Both the position numbers and the translations under genes were made by a program. From Palsa-892 sp035556215 (GTDB taxonomy: Bacteria > Pseudomonadota > Alphaproteobacteria > Rhizobiales > Xanthobacteraceae): 64,000 nt of DNA. Location: assembly GCA_035556215.1 (NCBI GenBank), contig DATMFI010000029.1, positions 24,354 through 88,353 of the forward strand, written 5' to 3'. The notes beneath the pieces were generated by a model that saw only the letters and a list, made by a program, of their open reading frames with translations, ran no database searches and had not been told where the DNA came from. Shown here piece after piece: positions 19,355-28,055 of this stretch; the stretch's first letter is position 1; each line of letters begins with the position of its first letter.

Positions 19355-19402
19355 AGCATGATCCCGAAAAGCGGGAAGCGGTTTTCGGAAAAGATCATGC
19401 TC
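19354..19402. repeat. Palindromic GAGCATGATC repeat element
   Basis: A 49-bp interrupted palindrome begins at the last base of the lipoprotein stop codon: GAGCATGATC, then CCGAAAAGCGGGAAGCGGTTTTCGG, then AAAAGATCATGCTC. The outer arms GAGCATGATC and GATCATGCTC pair perfectly and the inner arms CCGAAAA and TTTTCGG also pair. I recall this as a common intergenic repeat in Rhizobiales genomes. It precedes the shared terminator. Confidence 0.7.
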
Positions 19403-19422
19403 AAAAGCGAGTAGCAGCCAAT

Positions 19423-19462
19423 AAAAAACCCGCCGTGCTTTGCAGCCGGCGGGTTTTGTTTT
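19423..19462. terminator. Bidirectional Rho-independent terminator
   Basis: AAAAAACCCGCCG (19423-19435), an 11-nt loop and CGGCGGGTTTTGTTTT (19447-19462). The stem AACCCGCCG/CGGCGGGTT is perfect, with T-runs in both reading directions. It stands between the convergent lipoprotein gene and the 3' end of the ATP synthase F0 operon and can stop both. Confidence 0.9.
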
Positions 19463-19475
19463 GCAGCAGGAAGGC

Positions 19476-19970
19476 TCAGTCGAGCCGGGCCTTCACGTCG
19501 CGGATCGCGGCGGAGAGGAGGTCGCTCGCGACCTTGCCCTTGACGCTCTCGGCGAGCACTTTCTCGGATGCCTTGACGGCGGCCTCGGCGGCGGCGGCGC
19601 GAACATCGGCAAGCGCCTGCACCTCGGCCTGGGCGATCTTCGCCTCCGCCATTTTGGTGCGGCGGGCGACGAATTCTTCCATGCGCGTCTTGGCTTCGGC
19701 CGCGATTTCCTCGGCTTCGACCTTGGCCTGCGCCACGATCGCCTTGGCCTCGGCTTCGGCCTCGTGCTGCTTCTTCTTGTACGCGGCCAGAAGCGCTTCG
19801 GCCTCCGCCTTCAGACGGTTCGCCTCGGTCAGTTCGGCGCTCGCGCGCTTGCTGTAGTCGTCCAGCGCCCCGCCGACCGAACGGTGTGCGCCGGCCCGCC
19901 AGACCAGAAGCAGGAAGATCACGAACGCGACCGCGACCCAGGTTTCAGCCTCGAAAAGAGCGTGTGTCAC
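19476..19970 (-). CDS. atpF: ATP synthase F0 subunit b
   Basis: 164-aa stator subunit. One N-terminal membrane helix (TWVAVAFVIFLLLVWRAGA) is followed by a long Ala/Glu/Lys-rich helix forming the peripheral stalk with b'. The GTG at 19970 is preferred because GAGGTAAGG lies just upstream and the protein then begins at the membrane helix; an upstream in-frame start at 20090 would overlap the b' gene heavily. Last gene of the F0 operon, ending at the terminator at 19423-19462. Confidence 0.94.
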   Translation of the reverse strand: MTHALFEAETWVAVAFVIFLLLVWRAGAHRSVGGALDDYSKRASAELTEANRLKAEAEALLAAYKKKQHEAEAEAKAIVAQAKVEAEEIAAEAKTRMEEFVARRTKMAEAKIAQAEVQALADVRAAAAEAAVKASEKVLAESVKGKVASDLLSAAIRDVKARLD

Positions 19971-19980
19971 GTGCCTTACC

Positions 19981-20508
19981 TCAGTTGAGCGATGCCGCGA
20001 CAGCGCGCTCGATCGCGGTTTTGTCGGGCGCCGCGCCCGTGAGCCGCTCGACGATCGAGGCTGCCGCTTCCGTGGCGATGCCGCTGACATTCTTCATCGC
20101 GGCGGCCTTGGTCGCCGCGATCTGCTTTTCGGCGTCGGCGAGCTTGCCCGCAAGACCCGCTTCCAGCTCCTTGCGGCGCGCTTCCGATTGCGCCGCGAGT
20201 TCCTGGTGAGTCTTCGCCGCAAGCGCCTGGGCGCTCGCGCGGGCGTCGGCGAGCGACTTCTCGTAGGCCGCGATGGCCTCGTCGCTCGCGGCTTTCGCCT
20301 GGGCGGCATCGGCAAGGTCGCCCTCGATCCGCCGCTTGCGCGCTTCGAGGATGGAAGCCACGCGCGGCAGCGCGACCTTCGCGAGCAGCACGTACAGCAC
20401 GACGAAGCTTAGCGTCAGCCAGATGAGCTGCGAGGGAAAATCGTCGCTCTTGAAGGGCGGGAAGGGGCCCTTCTCGTGCGGGACTTCGGTATGTGCCGAT
20501 GTCGCCAT
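19981..20508 (-). CDS. atpF': ATP synthase F0 subunit b'
   Basis: 175-aa second b-type stator subunit, present in alphaproteobacteria, cyanobacteria and plastids. The N-terminus is Pro-rich (EKGPFPPFKSDDFPSQL) and is followed by one membrane helix (IWLTLSFVVLYVLLAKVALP) and the conserved ILEARKRRIEGDLADAA at the start of a long charged helix. It is 10 nt upstream of atpF and 18 nt downstream of atpE. Presence of b' alongside b means the peripheral stalk is a b/b' heterodimer. Confidence 0.95.
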   Translation of the reverse strand: MATSAHTEVPHEKGPFPPFKSDDFPSQLIWLTLSFVVLYVLLAKVALPRVASILEARKRRIEGDLADAAQAKAASDEAIAAYEKSLADARASAQALAAKTHQELAAQSEARRKELEAGLAGKLADAEKQIAATKAAAMKNVSGIATEAAASIVERLTGAAPDKTAIERAVAASLN

Positions 20509-20526
20509 TTCATTTCGCTCGCGAGA

Positions 20527-20754
20527 TTAGAGCGCGAACAGGAGGAGGAGCGCGATCAGCAGCGAGAAGATGCCGAGCGCTTCGGTCACGGCGAAGCCGA
20601 AGATCAGGTTGCCGAACTGCGCCTGGGCAGCCGACGGGTTGCGCAGCGCTGCGGCGAGGTAGTGGCCGAAGATGGCGCCCACGCCGACGCCGGCGCCGCC
20701 CATGCCGATGCAGGCAATACCAGCGCCGATATATTTCGCGGCGATCGGATCCAT
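20527..20754 (-). CDS. atpE: ATP synthase F0 subunit c
   Basis: 75-aa proteolipid making the rotating c-ring. Two membrane helices flank the polar loop LRNPSAAQAQ; helix 1 has the glycine-rich GMGGAGVGVGAIFG, and helix 2 carries the proton-binding Glu in FAVTEALGIFSLLIALLLLF. Glu rather than Asp at the ion site and the absence of extra polar ligands fit proton coupling. AAGGAG lies about 9 nt before the ATG at 20754. Confidence 0.97.
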   Translation of the reverse strand: MDPIAAKYIGAGIACIGMGGAGVGVGAIFGHYLAAALRNPSAAQAQFGNLIFGFAVTEALGIFSLLIALLLLFAL

Positions 20755-20792
20755 GTGAAGAACTCCTTGTTCAGTCAGTTGGAAGAAAGGGC

Positions 20793-21539
20793 TTAGTGGC
20801 CCGGGTGGATTGCATCGTTGAGATAGATGCAGGTGAGAATGGCGAAGACGTAGGCCTGCAGGAACGACACCAGAAGCTCGAGCGCGGTGAGCGCGACGGT
20901 GAGGCCGAGCGGAAGGATCGAACCAACCCAGCCGAGAAGGCCGAAGCTGCCGAGCATGGCGACGAAGCCGGCAAACACTTTCAACGTGATATGGCCGGCG
21001 AGGATGTTCGCGAACAGGCGCACCGAATGCGAAACCGGGCGCGAGAAGAACGACAGCACCTCGATCGCGGTGATCAGCGGCAGGATGACGACCGGCACGC
21101 CCTTCGGCACGAACAGGCGCAGGAACTTGAGGCCGTTCTTGTAGAAGCCGTAAACGACGACGGTGACGAACACGACGAGCGCCAGGAACACCGTGATGAC
21201 GATGTGGCTCGTCACCGCGAAGAAGCCGGGGATATTGCCGAAAGTGTTGAGCACCAGCACGAAGCTGAACAGCGTGAAGACGAGCGGGAAGAACTTCATG
21301 CCCGCTTCGCCGGCCGACGAGCGCAGCATGTCGGCGACGAAATTGTAGCTGACCTCGACGACGCCCTGCGCGCGGCCCGGCACCAGCGCGCGGCGCGTGG
21401 TCGCCAGCAGCATGCCGCCGATGATGACGGCGACCGCGGCGAACATGAACAGCGCCGAGTTGGTGATGGAGATTTCGTGACCGGCGATATGGCCGAGAAC
21501 GTAAACTTTCTGGATATTGAACTGGTGGATCGGATCCAT
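20793..21539 (-). CDS. atpB: ATP synthase F0 subunit a
   Basis: 248-aa polytopic subunit forming the proton half-channels against the c-ring. It begins MDPIHQFNIQKVYVLGHIAG and has at least five hydrophobic helices. The conserved helix SHSVRLFANILAGHITLKV includes the essential Arg that faces the c-ring Glu. The C-terminus LQAYVFAILTCIYLNDAIHPGH is typical. The upstream open frame to 21698 is not used; the ATG at 21539 fits the family N-terminus. Between atpI and atpE in the operon. Confidence 0.97.
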   Translation of the reverse strand: MDPIHQFNIQKVYVLGHIAGHEISITNSALFMFAAVAVIIGGMLLATTRRALVPGRAQGVVEVSYNFVADMLRSSAGEAGMKFFPLVFTLFSFVLVLNTFGNIPGFFAVTSHIVITVFLALVVFVTVVVYGFYKNGLKFLRLFVPKGVPVVILPLITAIEVLSFFSRPVSHSVRLFANILAGHITLKVFAGFVAMLGSFGLLGWVGSILPLGLTVALTALELLVSFLQAYVFAILTCIYLNDAIHPGH

Positions 21540-21553
21540 CGTTCGCTTCGCTT

Positions 21554-21928
21554 TCAGTCCTTTTTGTCCCACGACGAGCCCTGCGGCGCGATCACGCCGG
21601 CCGAGCGCATCACATTCAGCGTACCGGCTGCGAAGCCGAGCAGCAGTCCGGCGATCAGCCCCCACGGATTTGAGCCCGCGAAGTAATCGAGCGCCCAACC
21701 CGCGCCGCCGCCGAGCAGAATGCCCGCGACGAACTCGCCGGAGAGCTGGAAACCCCGCGCCAGATTCGAGGCGCGATGTTGCGTTTCCATCTCTTGCTCG
21801 CGCAGCTCTTGCGCTTGCTGGTCTCGCCGTACCCCTGCCTCACCGATCCGATCGCCCAGCTCCTTGAGTCGCTTGGACATATCGGCTTCCGTGGCCTTGT
21901 CTTCGTTCGGCATGTGCCGATCCGCCAT
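21554..21928 (-). CDS. atpI: ATP synthase assembly protein AtpI
   Basis: 124-aa small membrane protein that heads the F0 operon and helps c-ring assembly or magnesium supply in known cases. A charged N-terminal helix (MSKRLKELGDRIGEAG) leads to two membrane helices (FVAGILLGGGAGWALDYF and WGLIAGLLLGFAAGTLNVMR). The ATG at 21928 follows AAGGA with about 7-nt spacing. A promoter candidate stands 33 nt upstream. The region 21991-22158 upstream, beyond the promoter, has no gene. Confidence 0.9.
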   Translation of the reverse strand: MADRHMPNEDKATEADMSKRLKELGDRIGEAGVRRDQQAQELREQEMETQHRASNLARGFQLSGEFVAGILLGGGAGWALDYFAGSNPWGLIAGLLLGFAAGTLNVMRSAGVIAPQGSSWDKKD

Positions 21929-21960
21929 CGGATTCCTTCGAAACGGTGAAAACGCGGCGC

Positions 21961-21990
21961 ACCATAGTGATGGGCCGGGGGTGGAGTCAA
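21961..21990 (-). promoter_or_regulatory. Candidate sigma-70 promoter of the atpIBEF'F operon
   Basis: Reading the minus strand, TTGACT (21990-21985) and TATGGT (21966-21961) are separated by 18 bp and point at atpI, whose ATG is 33 nt further on. The fit to the consensus is good, but this is by eye only. Confidence 0.5.
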
Positions 21991-22158
21991 GAAAACGCAG
22001 GACTTCCACCGCATTTTAACTGTTTGAAACTGCGGGAAAATCCGGGATCGCAAGAGCTAGACTATCAGCTAGTCGCCAGGAGCCGCAGCTAAAGCCCGCG
22101 AAGGCGGAATCGGCTCGCGCTTCGCGGACTTTGGAACAGCCGGGAACCGGGGTTCCGC

Positions 22159-25100
22159 TCAGGCGGCCTGATACTGCTTGGCGGTTTCGAGATCGACCGA
22201 GACGAGCTGCGAGACACCTTGCTCGGCCATCGTCACCCCGAACAGCCGGTGCATATGCGCCATGGTGATCGGGTTGTGGGTGATGACCATGAAGCGGGTC
22301 TTGGTCGTCTTGATCATGTCCTCGAGCAGCGCGCAGAAGCGCTCGACATTGGAATCGTCGAGCGGCGCGTCGACTTCGTCCAGCACGCAGATCGGCGCCG
22401 GATTGGTGAGGAACACCGCGAAGATCAGCGCCATTGCGGTGAGCGCCTGTTCGCCGCCGGAGAGCAGCGAAAGCGTCTGCGGCTTCTTGCCGGGCGGCCG
22501 GGCGAGAATGTCGAGACCGGCTTCGAGCGGATCGTCGGAGTCGGTCAAAATCAGCTCGGCGGTGCCGCCGCTGAACAGGCCCTTGAACAGCTTCTTGAAG
22601 TGCTCGTTGACGGTTTCGAACGACGCCGTGAGGCGCGCGCGCGCTTCCTTGTCGAGCGAGGCGATGCCCTGGCGAAGCCGCTTGATCGCTTCGGTGAGGT
22701 CGTCGCGCTCGGTGACGAGCCCTTCGTGCTGCTTCTGCACTTCCTCGAGCTCCTCGTTGGCGCGCAGGTTCACCGCGCCGAGGCGCTCGCGCTCGGCTTC
22801 GTAACGCGCGAGCTTGGATTCGACCGCCGCGCGATCCGGCTCGCCTTCGCCGTCCTGCTCGATGATTTCCTTGAGCCGCGCGCCGTCGGGAATTTCGCCG
22901 AGAAGCTCGGAGACTTCGCGGGCAAGGCCGGTGCGGCGCTCGCGCGCGCCCTCCAGCAGCGCGCCGGCGCGCGCGGCTTCCTCGCGAGCGTTGGCGAGTT
23001 CGTCGAGCGCGACGCGCCCCGCCTTGTCGGCCTCGGAAAGATTGTTCTCGGCTTCCTGCAAGCGGTCGGCCGCTTCCCGGCGCGTCGCTTCGGCTTCCGA
23101 GAGCTGCGACATCAACGCGTTGCGCTGTTCCTCAAACGCCTTCGGCGCATCGTCGAGGCTCGCGCGCTCGGTGCGCGTTTCGGCGAGGCGCTCTTCGAGC
23201 GACTGCACGCGGCCTGCGGCGCCTTCCTGGCGCGCCTGCCATTCCGATCGCTCCGAGCCGATGAAATTGAGGCGCTGCGCGCGCGCCGCGCGCTCGCGCT
23301 CGACGCCTTCAAGCTCGGCCTTGGCGACGCCAAGCGCCGTGCGATGCTCGGCCAACTGGTTGCGCGCCGTTTCGAGATCGCTTTCGAGCTTCTTGCCGTC
23401 GGGCAGCGACAGGATCGCTTCCTCGGCGGAAGTCTTGGCGCCGACCGCTTCCTCGCGCGCCGAAAGCAGGCGCGTGCGGGCTTCGGCGGCGGCCGAAGCG
23501 CGGGCGGCGGCGTGGAACGCGGCGCGCGCTTCCTGCTCGGCGGCATCGGCCGCGAGCACTTCGGCTTCGGCCTGCTTCACTTCTTCGGCGCGGCGCGCGA
23601 CTTCCTGGCGCGCGGCCTCGATTTCGATATCGAGCTCGGCAAGGCGATTTTTCGCGGCCAGGCGCCGCGCGGCGGCGGTCGGCGCGTCGGGCTTGGCGAC
23701 GAAACCGTCCCAGCGCCAAAGATCGCCTTCCCGCGAGACGAGCCGTTGGCCGGTCGCAAGCCGCTGGGCGAGGCGAGGCCCGTCTTCGCGCGTAACGACG
23801 CCGATCTGGGCGAGGCGGCGGGCGATCGCCGCCGGGGCATTCACAAAACCGGAAAGTGGCGAGGCGCCTTCCGGCAGCACCGGATCGCCCGGCACCGGGC
23901 CCGCGCCCGACCAGTGCATCGGCGCGGAAGCGTCGGTCGGGGCTTCCAAATCGTCGCCGAGCGCAGCGCCAAGCGCAGCTTCATAGCCCGCCTCGACCTG
24001 AATGGTTTCGACGACCGGCGGCCACAGCTTCTTTTCGGCGACGTCATGGGCCTTGGCGAGCGCCTTTGCCTCCGATTCCAGGCGATGCAAATTGCTCTCG
24101 GCGGCGGCAAGCGGCTTGCGCGAAAGCTGTAGCGCCTGAAGGGCCGCCGAGCGCGCGGCTTCCGCGCGCACCGCGCGGTCATCGACCGCGGCAAGCGTTT
24201 CCTCGGACATCGCGCCATCGGCGCCGCCGTCGATCGCGGCGATCTCGGCTTCCAGCTTTTCGAGCCGCGCGGTTTGCTCGGCGATGGCGCGGTCGAGCTG
24301 CTCGCGGCGCGCCGCGTAAGCGGCTAGCGCCACCGTCGCCTCACCGAAGGCGCGTTCGCTTGCGGCATGTTCCTGTTCGGCCGTGGCAAGCCGCGCGCGC
24401 AGGAATTCCTCGCCGCCCTGATCGTTCTGCGTCTCGTCCCTGAGCGCCGCTTCCTCGCGCTCGAGGCGGGCGAGGACTTCGGCGGCATCGACGCCGAGCG
24501 CGCGCTCGCGCTCCAGATCCTGCGTGAGTTGCGCGATGCGCCGGTCGAGTTCATCGACGCGGTTCCTGGCGCGCGTCTCCTCGCGGTCGAGATCGGCGCG
24601 CGCGATGTTGAGGCGTTGCAGCGCCGCCGCGGCGACGGCTTCCGCTTCGCGCAGCGGGTTGATCTTCTCGTGCAGCAGCGTCGAGAGTTTCACCGCTTCG
24701 GTTTCGATCGAAACCTTCTCGGCGACGGTGCGCTGCGTGATGTGAACGGCGTTCTCGGCTTCGTTCACCGCGTGCTCGGCTTCGCGCCAGCGCATCGCCA
24801 TCAGGATGCTTTGCTGGCGGCGGATGTCGTTCGCGACATTCTTGTAGCGCGTCGTCTGGCGCGCCTGGCGCTTCAGGCTTTCGATCTGGCTCGTCACCTG
24901 GCCGATGACATCTTCCAGCCGTTCGAGATTGTGCTCGGCGCCCTTGAGGCGCGTTTCGGCTTCGTGCTTGCGCGCGTGCAAGCCCGCGATGCCGGCGGCT
25001 TCTTCGAGAATGCGGCGGCGCTGTTCCGGCTTGGCGTTGATAATTTCGCCGATCTGGCCCTGACGGACGAGGGCGGGCGAGCGCGCGCCGGACGAGGCGT

Positions 25101-25497
25101 CGGCAAAGAAGATGTGCACGTCGCGCTGGCGGACTTCGCGGCCGTTGATGCGATAGGTCGAACCCGCCTCGCGCTCGATCCGGCGCGAGATTTCGATGAT
25201 GTCCTCGTCGTTGAAGGCGGCGGGCGCGGTGCGGTCGCTGTTGTCGAGGGTGAGCGTGACTTCGGCGTTGTTGCGGGCCGGGCGGTTGTTGGTGCCGGAG
25301 AAGATGACGTCATCCATGCCCGAGGCGCGCATCGCCTTGTACGAGCTTTCGCCCATCACCCAGCGCAGCGCCTCGACGAGGTTCGACTTGCCGCAGCCGT
25401 TCGGGCCGACGACCCCGGTGAGGCCCGGTTCGATCACGAAATCGGAGGGTTCGACGAAGGATTTGAAGCCGAGGAGCCGGAGCTTGTTGAATTGCAT
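22159..25497 (-). CDS. smc: Chromosome segregation ATPase SMC
   Basis: 1112-aa condensin subunit that entraps DNA as a dimer. The N-terminal head has Walker A GPNGCGKSNL (31-40) and RWVMGESSYKAMR; the C-terminal head has the signature LSGGEQALTAMALIFA and Walker B CVLDEVDAPLDDSN. Two long coiled-coil arms rich in Glu, Ala and Arg flank a central hinge (about 480-630, including PLSGFVNAPAA and a Trp-rich DLWRWDGFVAK). It is slightly shorter than the usual 1150-1190 aa. Start ATG at 25497 with AAGGG upstream. No scpA or scpB lies in the window. Confidence 0.97.
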   Translation of the reverse strand: MQFNKLRLLGFKSFVEPSDFVIEPGLTGVVGPNGCGKSNLVEALRWVMGESSYKAMRASGMDDVIFSGTNNRPARNNAEVTLTLDNSDRTAPAAFNDEDIIEISRRIEREAGSTYRINGREVRQRDVHIFFADASSGARSPALVRQGQIGEIINAKPEQRRRILEEAAGIAGLHARKHEAETRLKGAEHNLERLEDVIGQVTSQIESLKRQARQTTRYKNVANDIRRQQSILMAMRWREAEHAVNEAENAVHITQRTVAEKVSIETEAVKLSTLLHEKINPLREAEAVAAAALQRLNIARADLDREETRARNRVDELDRRIAQLTQDLERERALGVDAAEVLARLEREEAALRDETQNDQGGEEFLRARLATAEQEHAASERAFGEATVALAAYAARREQLDRAIAEQTARLEKLEAEIAAIDGGADGAMSEETLAAVDDRAVRAEAARSAALQALQLSRKPLAAAESNLHRLESEAKALAKAHDVAEKKLWPPVVETIQVEAGYEAALGAALGDDLEAPTDASAPMHWSGAGPVPGDPVLPEGASPLSGFVNAPAAIARRLAQIGVVTREDGPRLAQRLATGQRLVSREGDLWRWDGFVAKPDAPTAAARRLAAKNRLAELDIEIEAARQEVARRAEEVKQAEAEVLAADAAEQEARAAFHAAARASAAAEARTRLLSAREEAVGAKTSAEEAILSLPDGKKLESDLETARNQLAEHRTALGVAKAELEGVERERAARAQRLNFIGSERSEWQARQEGAAGRVQSLEERLAETRTERASLDDAPKAFEEQRNALMSQLSEAEATRREAADRLQEAENNLSEADKAGRVALDELANAREEAARAGALLEGARERRTGLAREVSELLGEIPDGARLKEIIEQDGEGEPDRAAVESKLARYEAERERLGAVNLRANEELEEVQKQHEGLVTERDDLTEAIKRLRQGIASLDKEARARLTASFETVNEHFKKLFKGLFSGGTAELILTDSDDPLEAGLDILARPPGKKPQTLSLLSGGEQALTAMALIFAVFLTNPAPICVLDEVDAPLDDSNVERFCALLEDMIKTTKTRFMVITHNPITMAHMHRLFGVTMAEQGVSQLVSVDLETAKQYQAA

Positions 25498-25652
25498 GGA
25501 TTACCCTTGGCGTGCCGCCATTTAACGCACGAATACCGCTTTGATTCGGTGATGCGTTACCATGATCGGGCCATTCCCGGCGTACAAGGGCCAGATCGCC
25601 CGAAGGCGCAAGGGGTTGGGGGAAACCGGGGATTTCCGGTTCCCGCCCGCCG

Positions 25653-26291
25653 TCAGCCTTTGGTCAGGGGCGCAAGCGCCTTGTCGAAACCGGCCGGCGT
25701 CATCTCGCCGCGGAACAATTCGCCGTTGATGAAAACGGTCGGCGTCGAGTCGACCTTGAATTTCTCGTAAGCGCGGCGGCCGACATTGCGCAGTTCCTCC
25801 GCGAGCTTCTTGTCCTCGAGGCACTTGTTGAAGCTATCCTCGGTGAAGCCGGCCTGCTTGGCGATGGTGAGGAGCTGCTTCACCGCGTCGCGCGTGAAGG
25901 CCCAGTTCTGCTGCTGGTCGAACAGGACATCGACGAGCGGAAAATATCTGTCGCCGGGCGCGCAGCGCGCCAGCATGAAAGCGCCGACATCGACCGGGTC
26001 GCGCGGGAATTCGCGGAAGACGAAGCGCACTTTGCCGGTGTCGATGTAGTTCTTCTTGAGCGAGGGATAGACCGTCGAGTGGAAATGCGCGCAGTGCGGG
26101 CAGGTCAGCGAGGCGTATTCGATGATGGTGACCGGCGCGTTGGCATTGCCCTGGATCTTGTCGCCGAGCGGGCCGGGCTTGGCGAGTTCCGCGAGGTCAA
26201 CGCCCTGCGCCTGTGCCGGGACCACGCCGAGCGCGCCCGCGAACAGCGCCGCACCGAAAAGCGAAACCACTTGCCGCCGGTAAAAGCTCAC
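25653..26291 (-). CDS. DsbA-family periplasmic thiol oxidoreductase
   Basis: 212 aa. Signal peptide about 1-29 (ending PAQAQG), then a thioredoxin fold with the active site Cys64-Pro-His-Cys67 (LTCPHCAHFH) and a cis-proline region VDSTPTVFINGE. The helical insert between them is as in the DsbA/BdbD group. It probably forms or rearranges disulfides in exported proteins. GTG start at 26291, with GGAGG about 6 nt upstream. It is downstream of the DUF721 gene and upstream of smc, a conserved order in this group. Confidence 0.92.
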   Translation of the reverse strand: MSFYRRQVVSLFGAALFAGALGVVPAQAQGVDLAELAKPGPLGDKIQGNANAPVTIIEYASLTCPHCAHFHSTVYPSLKKNYIDTGKVRFVFREFPRDPVDVGAFMLARCAPGDRYFPLVDVLFDQQQNWAFTRDAVKQLLTIAKQAGFTEDSFNKCLEDKKLAEELRNVGRRAYEKFKVDSTPTVFINGELFRGEMTPAGFDKALAPLTKG

Positions 26292-26389
26292 GTTGATCCT
26301 CCACTATGGCCGGGCCGAATACGATCAGGTTCTTTCCGGCAGTGTTCTAGCGATTGTGGCGGGCGTGGGGAACGGGAAAATATCGCTCA

Positions 26390-26887
26390 TCACGAGCGTT
26401 TGAGGCTGCCTTTGACGAGCGCGCCGAGACGGGCCAGCGACCGGCCGAGCGCCTCGTCCTCGAACGGGCCGATTTTCCGGGCGACGGCGGCGACCGCCGT
26501 CGCCTCCGGCTCGCGCGGCGGCGGAGGCGGCTGATGGCGGCGGATCACCGGGCCTTGCCGGATGGTGACGCGGCCGACGCAGCGCCAGCCGAAATAGCGG
26601 TTGACCCGTTCGATGATCTGGCCGGTCGAATGCTGCACCTCGATGGCATAAGCACCCTCGACGCGAATGGTGAGCGCGCCGACGCTTTCGGGATCGTCGC
26701 GCCGCGGCCACACCAGCTTCACCGGCTCCGAGCGTTTCGAGAGTTCCGGCCCGACGATGTCTTCCCAATGGGTGATGATCTCGGTCGCCGCGAAGCCCTG
26801 CCGCTTGAACGCCTCGTTCATCGCCGCATTGACGAAATCGGCGAGCGGCGCGGCGGCGCGGCGTTTTTTGGTGGGCGGGACGGCCAT
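26390..26887 (-). CDS. DUF721 (DciA-like) protein
   Basis: 165 aa. The DUF721 core (about 10-110) contains EIITHWEDIVGPELSKRSEPVKLVW, LTIRVEGAYAIEVQH and IIERVNRYFGWRCVGRVTIRQG, as in DciA, the protein that loads or assists the replicative helicase DnaB in bacteria lacking DnaC. A proline run (HQPPPPPREPE) and a helical C-terminus follow. The ATG at 26887 is preferred; the frame is open upstream into the divergent mutY gene. The DciA role is inferred from family membership. Confidence 0.85.
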   Translation of the reverse strand: MAVPPTKKRRAAAPLADFVNAAMNEAFKRQGFAATEIITHWEDIVGPELSKRSEPVKLVWPRRDDPESVGALTIRVEGAYAIEVQHSTGQIIERVNRYFGWRCVGRVTIRQGPVIRRHQPPPPPREPEATAVAAVARKIGPFEDEALGRSLARLGALVKGSLKRS

Positions 26888-26927
26888 CGGGATTGCGTTT
26901 GCCGGACGGGTTAGGTGAGGCTCGACT

Positions 26928-28055
26928 ATGAGCCGCACCAACCTTGCCGTCAAAGCGCCTGCCATCAAAGGGACCGCGATGGGCGAAACCGCCGGCGGAA
27001 TGCCCGCGCCGAAAGCGCCCGCTCCCAAAGCGCTTTTGGCCTGGTACGACCGCCACCGGCGCGATTTGCCATGGCGGGCAAAGCCGGGCGAGAGGAGCGA
27101 GCCATATAAAGTGTGGCTCTCCGAGATCATGCTGCAACAGACGCGCGTCGAGACGGTCGCGCGCTATTACGAAGTTTTCCTCAAAAAATTCCCGACCGTC
27201 GAGAAGCTCGCGAAGGCGCCGCTCGAGAACGTGCTGAAGACCTGGGCCGGGCTCGGCTACTACGCGCGCGCCCGCAACCTGCACGCCTGTGCGCGTGTCG
27301 TCGCGAGGGAACATGGCGGCAAATTCCCCGGCACCGAGGAAGGCCTGCGCGAGCTGCCGGGCATCGGCGGCTACACCGCCGCCGCCATCGCCGCGATTGC
27401 TTTCGGCCGCAGGGCCGCGCCGATGGACGGCAATATCGAGCGTGTCGTCGCGCGGCTCTTTCAGGTCGAAACGCCGCTGCCTGCCGCGAAGCCCGAATTG
27501 CAGGCGCTGGCGGCTTCGCTGATGCCTCTGAAACGCGCCGGCGATTTCGCGCAGGCGATGATGGATCTCGGCGCGATGATCTGCACGCCGAAGAATCCGT
27601 CCTGCATGTTGTGCCCGTGGAACGATGTGTGTGCGGCTCGCCGGAGCGGCTCGCCCGAAAATTATCCGCGCCGCCTGCCGAAGGCCGAAGGCAAATTGCG
27701 CCGGGGCGCCGCCTTCGTCGTGCTGCGCGAAGACGGCGCGGTGCTCCTTCGCCGCCGCCCGCGCCGCGGATTGTTGGGCGGCATGAGCGAAGTGCCGAAC
27801 ACCGAATGGAGCGCATCGTTCGACGAGAAAAGCGCGCCGCAATTCGCCCCGCTAGCCGCGAAGTGGCGAAGGAAACCGGGTTACGTGCGCCACGTCTTCA
27901 CGCATTTTCCGCTCGAGCTCATCGTCTATGTCGCCAAGGTGCCGAAACAAACGCCCGCTCCGAAGGGCGGGCGTTTCGTGAAGCTCGCAAAGCTGGAGAG
28001 CGAAGCGCTGCCGTCCCTGATGCGCAAAGTGATCGCGCACGGCGCGGGCGATTAG
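26928..28055 (+). CDS. mutY: A/G-specific adenine glycosylase MutY
   Basis: 375-aa base excision repair enzyme removing adenine opposite 8-oxoguanine. Catalytic Glu66 is in WLSEIMLQQTRV; the helix-hairpin-helix is LPGIGGYTAAAI with catalytic Asp167 (MDGNIERV); the 4Fe-4S loop Cys219-x6-Cys226-x2-Cys229-x5-Cys235 is complete. The C-terminal NUDIX-like domain (about 260-370) recognises 8-oxoG. The N-terminus has about 30 extra Pro/Ala/Lys-rich residues; internal starts at Met18 or Met25 are possible. Its TAG overlaps the stop of convergent ccrM. Confidence 0.96.
   Translation: MSRTNLAVKAPAIKGTAMGETAGGMPAPKAPAPKALLAWYDRHRRDLPWRAKPGERSEPYKVWLSEIMLQQTRVETVARYYEVFLKKFPTVEKLAKAPLENVLKTWAGLGYYARARNLHACARVVAREHGGKFPGTEEGLRELPGIGGYTAAAIAAIAFGRRAAPMDGNIERVVARLFQVETPLPAAKPELQALAASLMPLKRAGDFAQAMMDLGAMICTPKNPSCMLCPWNDVCAARRSGSPENYPRRLPKAEGKLRRGAAFVVLREDGAVLLRRRPRRGLLGGMSEVPNTEWSASFDEKSAPQFAPLAAKWRRKPGYVRHVFTHFPLELIVYVAKVPKQTPAPKGGRFVKLAKLESEALPSLMRKVIAHGAGD

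Noticed and set aside
22219..24132. 637-codon plus-strand open frame over smc
   Set aside because: Antisense shadow of the smc coiled coil; high GC removes stops, and the product is a low-complexity Arg/Ala/Glu chain with no family.
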